Positions 1 to 4,948 of a stretch of 6,475 bases of DNA are shown here, in pieces. The position numbers and the translations under genes were made by a program. Source of the DNA: Rudaea sp. Its GTDB lineage: Bacteria > Pseudomonadota > Gammaproteobacteria > Xanthomonadales > Rhodanobacteraceae. Every line of letters starts with the position of its first letter. Positions within the stretch are counted from its first letter, which is position 1. The stretch is taken from contig JAICYA010000122.1 of NCBI GenBank assembly GCA_025934455.1, positions 1 to 6,475 on the forward strand, written 5' to 3'. The notes under the pieces are model-generated. The model did no database searches. It saw nothing but the letters and a program-made list of their open reading frames with translations, and was not told the DNA's origin.

Positions 1-612
1 CTCGACGGCTTCGGCGCCGGGCCGAATCAGAGTCTGGAAAATCCGCTGGGGGAACGCGGGCCGGAATTGATGGAGTGGTTCTTCCACTCGCAATTCTGGA
101 ACCGCATGCACGGCAAGGACGGCGGCGAGACCGGTGTCGACAATTCCATTGCCGAAAAGGGTTTCGACAATCTCGGCGCGTGGATTCTCGGCCGCAACAT
201 GTTCGGCCCGGTACGCGGGCCGTGGCTGGACGACAGCTGGAAAGGCTGGTGGGGCGACGAGCCGCCGTATCACGTGCCCGTTTTCGTGCTCACGCACCAC
301 GCGCGCGCACCGTTGGCAATGAAAGGCGGCACGACGTTCCATTTCGTCACCGATGGCATCGAGTCCGCGCTCGCGCAGGCGCGCAAGGCCGCGAACGGCC
401 GCGATATACGCCTCGGCGGCGGCGCGGCCACGGTGCGCGAATACCTGCGCGCACGCCTCATCGACGAACTGCACCTCGCCGTGCGTCCCGTGCTGCTCGG
501 CAGCGGCGAAGCGTTGTTCCACGGCATCGACTGGCGCGCACTGGGCTATGAATGCAACAAGACTGTCGCCGGGGAAAGGGCGATGCATGTGTTTTTGAGC
601 AAACGCATATAG
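1..612 (+). CDS. Dihydrofolate reductase family protein (RibD C-terminal domain), 5' partial
   Basis: The frame is open from base 1, so the start lies to the left; 203 residues are visible. The first residues (LDGFGAGPNQS) are those normally found about ten residues into this family, so only the first strand is likely missing. Further family marks are GRNMFGPVRGPW in the middle, the glycine run LGGGAATV at visible residues 138-145, and LIDELHLAVRPVLLGSGEALF-type sequence at 153-173, the usual end of the RibD_C fold (PF01872). Proteins of this kind (YwjB/YyaP-like) are cytoplasmic and thought to be NAD(P)H-dependent reductases, but their substrates are mostly unknown. This is not the housekeeping folA type and no deaminase domain is seen. 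The stop TAG overlaps the ribosome binding site of the next gene, which suggests co-transcription. Family assignment is firm; substrate is unknown. Confidence 0.9.
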   Translation, partial: LDGFGAGPNQSLENPLGERGPELMEWFFHSQFWNRMHGKDGGETGVDNSIAEKGFDNLGAWILGRNMFGPVRGPWLDDSWKGWWGDEPPYHVPVFVLTHHARAPLAMKGGTTFHFVTDGIESALAQARKAANGRDIRLGGGAATVREYLRARLIDELHLAVRPVLLGSGEALFHGIDWRALGYECNKTVAGERAMHVFLSKRI

Positions 613-615
613 GAG
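611..615 (+). promoter_or_regulatory. Ribosome binding site of the GFA gene, overlapping the upstream stop codon
   Basis: AGGAG lies 6 bases before the ATG at 622 and shares its first two bases with the TAG stop (610-612) of the reductase-like gene. Ribosomes ending on the first gene would stop on this site, so translational coupling is likely. It is the clearest Shine-Dalgarno sequence in the window. Confidence 0.8.
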
Positions 616-621
616 ACCAAC

Positions 622-969
622 ATGAAACACAAAGGCAGTTGCCACTGCGGCAGAATCGCGTTCGAAGTTGAGGGTGAGATCAATGGCGCGACGGCATGTA
701 ACTGTTCCATCTGCCAGCGCAAGGGCTCGCTGATGTGGTTCGTGCCCAAGAGCGCGTTCCGTCTGCTTACGCCGGACGCCGCTGCGAGCACCTACACGTT
801 CAACAAGCAAAGGATCAAGCACCGGTTCTGTCCGGTCTGCGGCGCGCATCCGTACGGCGAAGGCGCGGACTCCAAAGGCAACGAAATGGCGGCGATCAAT
901 ATCCGTTGCCTCGAAGACGTCGATTTGAAGGCAATCCCGGTTACGGAATTCGATGGGCGTTCGCTCTGA
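622..969 (+). CDS. GFA family protein (glutathione-dependent formaldehyde-activating enzyme/centromere protein V-like)
   Basis: This is a complete 115-residue protein of the GFA family (PF04828), a small cytoplasmic zinc-binding fold. All seven conserved cysteines are present: C7 and C9 (SCHCG), C26, C28 and C31 (CNCSIC), and C70 and C73 (FCPVCG). In the characterised Gfa of Paracoccus, the CxC and CxxC pairs hold a structural zinc and the central three cysteines hold a second zinc. The C-terminal NIRCLEDVDLKAIPV and FDGRSL segments are also typical. The family was named for speeding the formaldehyde-glutathione adduct reaction, but most members have no proven substrate and that activity should not be assumed here. 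The ATG is set by AGGAG 6 bases upstream. It sits 9 bases after the reductase-like gene and 27 bases before the TfoX-domain gene, consistent with one transcript. Confidence 0.92.
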   Translation: MKHKGSCHCGRIAFEVEGEINGATACNCSICQRKGSLMWFVPKSAFRLLTPDAAASTYTFNKQRIKHRFCPVCGAHPYGEGADSKGNEMAAINIRCLEDVDLKAIPVTEFDGRSL

Positions 970-996
970 CGAATCAGAAGCGGAGTCGGCACGCAC

Positions 997-1368
997 ATGG
1001 GCAAGCCCAGCGACGAGTTCACCGGCTTCGTGCTCGATCAACTCGGGCGCGTGCCGGCGCTGACCTCGGCGCCATTCTTCGGCGGCATCGGACTGCGCTC
1101 GGGTGCGAGCTTCTTCGGCATGATCATGGACGGCACGCTGTATTTCTCGACCAGCCCGGCGACGCGCGCCGAATACGAAAAGCGCGGCAGCCGCTGCTTT
1201 TCCTACGCCAAGCAGGGCAAGGTCCAGGCGACGAAGCTGTTCGAGGTTCCGGCCGAGGTGCTCGACGACGCGGACATGCTACGTGTCTGGGCGCAGTGCG
1301 CGATCGCCGATTCGGGCAAGAAGCGCAAGGCCGGCACTTCACGCAAGCGTAAACCAGGGAACGGCTAG
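997..1368 (+). CDS. TfoX N-terminal domain protein
   Basis: This is a 123-residue protein with the TfoX N-terminal domain (PF04993) and nothing else. Its core is APFFGGIGLRSGASFFGMIM followed by DGTLYF (residues 25-50). It then shows the family's TRAEYEKRGSRCFSY and the region VQATKLFEVPAEVLDDADML. The last 17 residues form a lysine/arginine-rich tail (GKKRKAGTSRKRKPGNG), probably disordered and possibly nucleic-acid-binding. It lacks the TfoX C-terminal domain found in the competence regulator Sxy/TfoX, so it should not be called a competence regulator; single-domain members have no established role. The ATG has a weak GGAG at 982-985, 11 bases upstream. Its TAG stop interlocks with that of pxpA on the other strand. 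Confidence 0.88.
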   Translation: MGKPSDEFTGFVLDQLGRVPALTSAPFFGGIGLRSGASFFGMIMDGTLYFSTSPATRAEYEKRGSRCFSYAKQGKVQATKLFEVPAEVLDDADMLRVWAQCAIADSGKKRKAGTSRKRKPGNG

Positions 1369-1370
1369 CC
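1363..1370. other. Palindrome GGCTAGCC holding both convergent stop codons
   Basis: The perfect 8-base palindrome GGCTAGCC reads Gly-stop on each strand: TAG at 1366-1368 ends the TfoX-domain gene, and TAG on the complement of 1365-1367 ends pxpA. The two genes therefore overlap tail to tail by 4 bases. It is too short, and lacks a T-run, to serve as an intrinsic terminator for either direction. Confidence 0.9.
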
Positions 1371-2126
1371 GGCGAATTTCGCGATTTCCACGCCTGCCGC
1401 CATCAATCCCTCGCGCAACTTGCGTGCAAACAGCGCCGCGTCGGGCCGATCGCCGTGGACGCAGATCGTGTCGGCATGCAGTTCGCGCGTGCCGCCGGTG
1501 CGTAGTTCCGCTTTTCCCTTCGTGGCAATCTCTACCGCCTGGGCAACGGCGGCATCGGCATCCTCGATGACGGCGCCTTCCACGCTTCGCGGCGTAAGCG
1601 AACCGTCGGCCTCATAGCGGCGGTCGGCGAAGGCTTCGTGGGCAACGGCGAGGCCGAGCGCGGCGCCGGCTTTCGCCAATTCGCTGTCGGCGAGTCCGAC
1701 GAGTATCAACTGCGCATCGAAGTCGCGCACCGCGCGCGCGATGGCGTCAGCGAGTGCGGCATCCTTTGCGGCCATGTTGTACAGCGCGCCGTGCGGCTTC
1801 ACGTGCGCGACGCGCAAGTCCGCAGCGCGCGCGAAAGCCGACAGTGCGCCGATCTGGTAGAGCGTGAGCGCATACGCGTCGTCCGGCGAGACCTTCATTA
1901 CGCGTCGGCCGAAGCCTTGCAAATCCGGCAGCGACACATGCGCGCCGATGGCCACGCCATGCCGTTTGGCCAGAAGTACCGTTTTGCACATTGTGGAAAA
2001 ATCCCCGGCATGGAATCCGCAGGCGATGTTTGCCGAGGTGATCCAAGGCATCACGCCGGCATCGTCGCCCATGGTCCAGGTGCCGAATGATTCGCCAATG
2101 TCGCAGTTGAGGTCGATGCGGGTCAT
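1365..2126 (-). CDS. pxpA: 5-oxoprolinase subunit PxpA (LamB/YcsF family)
   Basis: This 253-residue protein is the PxpA subunit of the bacterial ATP-dependent 5-oxoprolinase. With PxpB and PxpC it opens 5-oxo-L-proline (pyroglutamate), a spontaneous by-product of glutamine and glutathione chemistry, to L-glutamate in the cytoplasm. Family marks are DLNCDIGESFG (residues 5-15), SANIACGFHAGD (31-42), GAHVSLPD, and HVKPHGALYN near residue 110. The length fits the family (about 245-255). Older annotations call it a lactam utilization protein. The ATG overlaps the pxpC stop as ATGA (2123-2126), with a modest GGGA upstream, so it is translated by coupling as the last cistron. The order B-C-A is the same as in Escherichia coli ybgJKL. 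No truncation or missing motif is seen. Confidence 0.96.
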   Translation of the reverse strand: MTRIDLNCDIGESFGTWTMGDDAGVMPWITSANIACGFHAGDFSTMCKTVLLAKRHGVAIGAHVSLPDLQGFGRRVMKVSPDDAYALTLYQIGALSAFARAADLRVAHVKPHGALYNMAAKDAALADAIARAVRDFDAQLILVGLADSELAKAGAALGLAVAHEAFADRRYEADGSLTPRSVEGAVIEDADAAVAQAVEIATKGKAELRTGGTRELHADTICVHGDRPDAALFARKLREGLMAAGVEIAKFAG

Positions 2127-3115
2127 TGCAGACGATCCCGAATGGTTCTTGCCAGCGCTGCCAGCGCGCGTTCGCGCTCAAGATAGCGCGTTTGCGCGGC
2201 GCCGAGCGACATCGGCGCAAAGCGCACGCTGTCGCCGGGCCGGCGTTGCGCGAGCCGCGGCAACTCGACGGTGGGAATGTGGCCGATGCGCGGATAACCG
2301 CCGCAGGTCGGCGCTTCGGCCATCAGCACGATGGGATCGCCGCTGGGCGGCATTTGCACGGTGCCGGGAACGACGGCGGCGGAAACCAATTCCAGCGGCG
2401 CGCGCAGTTCCAGCCGTGCTTCGCGCAGGCGCAGGCCCATGCGGCTGGAATCGCCGCCGATACGGAACGTCGCATGGAACAGCGTGTGCCGAGCGGAGTC
2501 GGTCAGTTGCGTGAAGTGCGCGCCTTCGACCATGCCGATGGGATTGTGCGGATCCAGCTCGAACCACGGGCGCGGATTGAGGGACCACTTCGCCGAAACC
2601 ACGCCGGGATCGTCGGTGTTCGTCTGCGGCAGGCTTGAGTCGAAGCGCCGCCACAACTCGCGGTGTGCCATGCGCGACTCGTTCGCGAACGGCAGCACGT
2701 CGCCTGCCGCCAGTGCCTGCCCGAGCCCAGCGCCGATATCGGTGCTGCGGCTGGCGATGATCTTGTCGCCGCCGATGCCGCCGGCAATGGCAAGGTAGGC
2801 ATACGCGCCGTGTGCCATCGTGCCGAAAGCGATTTCGGTTCCTGCTCTGACGGCCATGGGGCGCCACATCGGCAGTCCGTCCAGCGTGGCACCGGTGAGT
2901 GCGACGACGCAATCGGCGTCGAAGCGCAGGTGCGGGCCGCGCAGGGTGATTTCCAGCGCGGCGGCATCGTCCGCGTTGCCGACCAGCAGGTTGGCCAGTC
3001 GCCGCGAGACATCGTCCATCGCGCCGGACGCACCGACGCCGAGCGCAGCGAAACCGTGGCGGCCCCCATCCTGCACGCTGGTCTGCCAGCCTGGCGTGAG
3101 AATTTGAATACTCAT
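2123..3115 (-). CDS. pxpC: 5-oxoprolinase subunit PxpC (biotin-dependent carboxyltransferase-like family)
   Basis: This 330-residue protein is the PxpC subunit of 5-oxoprolinase and is thought to form the catalytic complex with PxpB, with PxpA as the third component. The N-terminal segment LTPGWQTSVQDGGRHGF with GVGASGAMD (residues 6-34) is the signature of the AHS2 domain (PF02626). CGGYPRIGHI at about 271-280 is the conserved C-terminal part. The frame stays open for another 267 codons upstream, but the family homology begins exactly at MSIQIL, whose ATG overlaps the pxpB stop as ATGA (3112-3115); this fixes the start. It is often labelled allophanate hydrolase subunit 2 or urea carboxylase-related. 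Adjacent pxpA and pxpB, and the absence of an amidase or biotin carboxylase gene, argue for 5-oxoprolinase. Confidence 0.95.
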   Translation of the reverse strand: MSIQILTPGWQTSVQDGGRHGFAALGVGASGAMDDVSRRLANLLVGNADDAAALEITLRGPHLRFDADCVVALTGATLDGLPMWRPMAVRAGTEIAFGTMAHGAYAYLAIAGGIGGDKIIASRSTDIGAGLGQALAAGDVLPFANESRMAHRELWRRFDSSLPQTNTDDPGVVSAKWSLNPRPWFELDPHNPIGMVEGAHFTQLTDSARHTLFHATFRIGGDSSRMGLRLREARLELRAPLELVSAAVVPGTVQMPPSGDPIVLMAEAPTCGGYPRIGHIPTVELPRLAQRRPGDSVRFAPMSLGAAQTRYLERERALAALARTIRDRLQ

Positions 3116-3786
3116 TCCGCAATGAATTTCACGCGCATGCCCGGCTTGAGCAGGGCCGGCGGATCGCGCGCGGGATCGAACAGGTGCTGCGTCGTGCGCC
3201 CGATCAGGTGCCAGCCACCCGGAGTTTCGCGCGGATACACGCCGGTCTGCGCGCCGCCGATGGCGACGGATCCAGCCGGCACGCGCGTGCGTGGTGTCGC
3301 GCGCCGCGGCATGTGCAGGGTTGGGTCCAGGCCGAGCAGATACGGAAACCCGGGCGTGAAGCCGAGCATGGCGACGCGGTATTCCGCTGCGCCGTGGCGT
3401 GCCACGACTTCTTCTTCGGACAACCCGGTGTGCGCGGCGACATCGGCGATGTCGGGTCCGCATTGGCCGCCGTAGGTCACCGCAATCTCGATGCTGCCAG
3501 TGTCCGTTGCTGCATCGGATGCAGCATTGTTCACAAGTGTACGCAGATGTTCGGCGACGCGATCGAAAGGCGCTTGTGCCGGGTCGGTGCTGGTCCACGC
3601 GGCTGGCTCGTAGCGCACGCACACGCTGGCATAGGCGGGCGCGATGTCCAAGATGCCGGGAAGCCGGACATCTTCGAGCGCGCGCGCAATCGCCAGCGCG
3701 CGCGCATTGATCGCGGCGTCGATGGTTTCGCCGCAGTGGATGAGCAACGCGCGATCGCCCAGTGCTTCGATGCGCGGCGCGTTCAT
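3112..3786 (-). CDS. pxpB: 5-oxoprolinase subunit PxpB (KipI family)
   Basis: This 224-residue protein carries the AHS1/KipI domain (PF02682). It begins with the usual IEALGDRALLIHCG strand, has GFTPGFPYLLGLD from residue 142, and has the long conserved block from R168 (VPAGSVAIGG, QTGVYP, TPGGWHLIGRT) to about residue 198, followed by LFDP. It is the partner of PxpC in ATP-dependent opening of 5-oxoproline. In Bacillus the homologue KipI also inhibits the KinA sporulation kinase, but no such kinase is expected here. The ATG overlaps the stop of the HIT gene as ATGA (3783-3786), and its own stop overlaps the pxpC start in the same way. Shine-Dalgarno sequence is weak (GGAC about 12 bases upstream), so expression probably relies on coupling. 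Confidence 0.95.
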   Translation of the reverse strand: MNAPRIEALGDRALLIHCGETIDAAINARALAIARALEDVRLPGILDIAPAYASVCVRYEPAAWTSTDPAQAPFDRVAEHLRTLVNNAASDAATDTGSIEIAVTYGGQCGPDIADVAAHTGLSEEEVVARHGAAEYRVAMLGFTPGFPYLLGLDPTLHMPRRATPRTRVPAGSVAIGGAQTGVYPRETPGGWHLIGRTTQHLFDPARDPPALLKPGMRVKFIAE

Positions 3787-4211
3787 GCGCTGGTAATGTC
3801 CAGCGCTTCGCGCAATGCATCAAGGCGATCGTGCAATTCAAGCGACGCATGCTGCACGCGTTCGCCGAATCCCCACACCGGCAGCGGCCATGCTGCATCG
3901 TTCGCGCGGCGCGCAATCACGTGCACGTGCAATTGCGCGACCACGTTGCCGAGCGCGGCGATGTTGAGCTTGTCGGGTTTTTCAAGCGTGCGCAGGACGC
4001 GTGCGCAGCGATCGATCTCGGCGAGCAGCAGTTGCTGAGCAGTGATGTCGAGGTCGATAAGCTCGCGCATACGCCAGCGCCGCGGCACGAGGATCAGCCA
4101 CGGAAAACGCGCGTCGTCCATCAGCAGCACGCGCGACAGGTCGAGATCGCCGACGAGATGCGTGTCGCCAGCCAGGCGCGGATCGAGGATAAAATCCGGT
4201 TCTCCCAGCAT
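3783..4211 (-). CDS. HIT domain protein (histidine triad family, probable nucleotide hydrolase)
   Basis: This 142-residue protein belongs to the histidine triad superfamily. The motif is QLHVHVIAR from residue 93: the first histidine of the classical H-x-H-x-H-x-x is glutamine (Q93), while H95 and H97 remain. In Fhit and Hint the middle histidine is the nucleophile, which matches H95, so activity is plausible. FPWLILVPRR and LNIAALGNVV are the other conserved blocks, and the tail AAWPLPVWG is common in proteobacterial members. HIT enzymes hydrolyse or transfer nucleotidyl groups (for example Ap4A or AMP-lysine), but the substrate here is unknown. The ATG lies 2 bases after the hydrolase stop (TGA-CC-ATG) with no clear ribosome site. 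The frame is open further upstream, but that stretch only shadows the hydrolase gene. Its stop overlaps the pxpB start. Confidence 0.92.
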   Translation of the reverse strand: MLGEPDFILDPRLAGDTHLVGDLDLSRVLLMDDARFPWLILVPRRWRMRELIDLDITAQQLLLAEIDRCARVLRTLEKPDKLNIAALGNVVAQLHVHVIARRANDAAWPLPVWGFGERVQHASLELHDRLDALREALDITSA

Positions 4212-4213
4212 GG

Positions 4214-4882
4214 TCAGGCGAGACTGCGCACGAACAGGTCCAGTGTGCGTTGCAGCGCGAGCTTCGCCGCTGCCGCGTTGTAGGCGTGCGCATCGGCATC
4301 GCGGTTGAAGGCATGGCCGCAATGTTCGTAGACGTACACGGGCGCGTCGGGCCAGGCGGCGCGCTGCTTGGCGATTGCCTCGGGCGGAATCGACGGATCG
4401 TCCGCACCGAAGTGGAAGATCGCGGGCGCCTTGAGCGGCTGATCGAGGAATCCGACATTTCGCGCGCCGTAATAGCTCGACGCCGGCAGGCCGAGCACCT
4501 GCGCTGCGCGCAGCGCCACGGTGCCGCCCCAGCAATAGCCGACCACGCCGACCTTGCCGCTGGACCCGATCGATTCCGCGGCGCTCGCCACGGCCTCGAC
4601 CGCGCGCTCCATGCCGACATCCATCGCCAGCACCTTGCCCTTGTCGATGCCGGGTTTGTCGTAGGCGAGCTCCACGTCGTTCTCGACGAAATCGAAGAAC
4701 GCCGGCGCGATCGCGGTGTAACCGTGCGCAGCGAAGCCATCGGCCACGTTGCGGATGTGCGCGTTGACGCCGAAGATTTCCTGCACGACCACCACGCCGC
4801 CTTTCGATTTGCCGGCGGGTTTGGCCAGGTAAGCGCCGATGCAGTGCATGCCGGCCGTATTGAGTTTGATGCGCTCGCCCAT
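4214..4882 (-). CDS. Dienelactone hydrolase family protein
   Basis: This 222-residue alpha/beta hydrolase has the dienelactone hydrolase domain (PF01738). Visible active-site residues are E35 in QEIFG, the nucleophile C117 in GYCWGG, D162 in GADDPSIP, and H190 in GHAFNRD. These match the Cys-Asp-His triad of Pseudomonas DLH. Family members hydrolyse lactones or esters, and most chromosomal copies away from catechol-degradation genes have no known substrate; no such pathway genes are seen here. No signal peptide is present, so it is cytoplasmic. ATG at 4882 is preferred: an in-frame GTG at 4948 would add 22 non-conserved residues, begin directly at the cyclase stop, and run through the predicted promoter. 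A GGGCGGG stretch upstream may act as a weak ribosome site. It is the first gene of the five-gene unit. Confidence 0.92.
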   Translation of the reverse strand: MGERIKLNTAGMHCIGAYLAKPAGKSKGGVVVVQEIFGVNAHIRNVADGFAAHGYTAIAPAFFDFVENDVELAYDKPGIDKGKVLAMDVGMERAVEAVASAAESIGSSGKVGVVGYCWGGTVALRAAQVLGLPASSYYGARNVGFLDQPLKAPAIFHFGADDPSIPPEAIAKQRAAWPDAPVYVYEHCGHAFNRDADAHAYNAAAAKLALQRTLDLFVRSLA

Positions 4883-4910
4883 GATCGTGCCCGCCCGGGA
4901 AACCGCACCC

Positions 4911-4938
4911 AGCGTATCCCCGCGCGCCGACTTGTCAA
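4911..4938 (-). promoter_or_regulatory. Predicted sigma70-type promoter of the hydrolase-HIT-pxpBCA unit
   Basis: On the minus strand a perfect -35 hexamer TTGACA (4938-4933) is followed after 16 bases by TACGCT (4916-4911). TACGCT matches the -10 consensus at its first, second and last positions, the most conserved ones. Transcription would begin near 4904, giving a leader of roughly 20 bases before the ATG at 4882. It lies in the only real gap (66 bases) of the minus-strand genes. The -10 element is imperfect, and no operator or factor-binding repeat was recognised. Confidence 0.6.
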
Positions 4939-4948
4939 CCACGCACAC

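Noticed and set aside
997..1368. Competence regulator TfoX/Sxy
   Set aside because: Only the N-terminal domain is present; the C-terminal domain of true TfoX is absent.
2123..3786. Urea carboxylase/allophanate hydrolase subunits
   Set aside because: No amidase or biotin carboxylase domain is nearby, and pxpA completes the 5-oxoprolinase set in the E. coli order.
3116..3916. 267-codon N-terminal extension of the pxpC reading frame
   Set aside because: It is arginine- and histidine-rich out-of-frame translation of pxpB and the HIT gene; homology to PxpC begins at the ATG at 3115, which also forms the ATGA overlap.
2663..4038. Long plus-strand open frames antisense to pxpC, pxpB and HIT (2663-3475 and 3184-4038)
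   Set aside because: Their translations are rich in Arg, Ala, Cys and His with no recognisable domain, the usual shadow of high-GC coding DNA; the opposite strand encodes clear families.
4212..4535. Upstream extension of the HIT reading frame
   Set aside because: It reads through the hydrolase gene in another frame and is low-complexity; the ATG at 4211 fits both the family and the junction.
3982..4938. 318-codon minus-strand frame overlapping the hydrolase gene
   Set aside because: It is the alternate-frame shadow (Arg/Ser/Pro-rich) of a well-recognised hydrolase.
4883..4948. GTG start at 4948 for the hydrolase
   Set aside because: The added 22 residues do not look like the family N-terminus and they overlap the predicted promoter.
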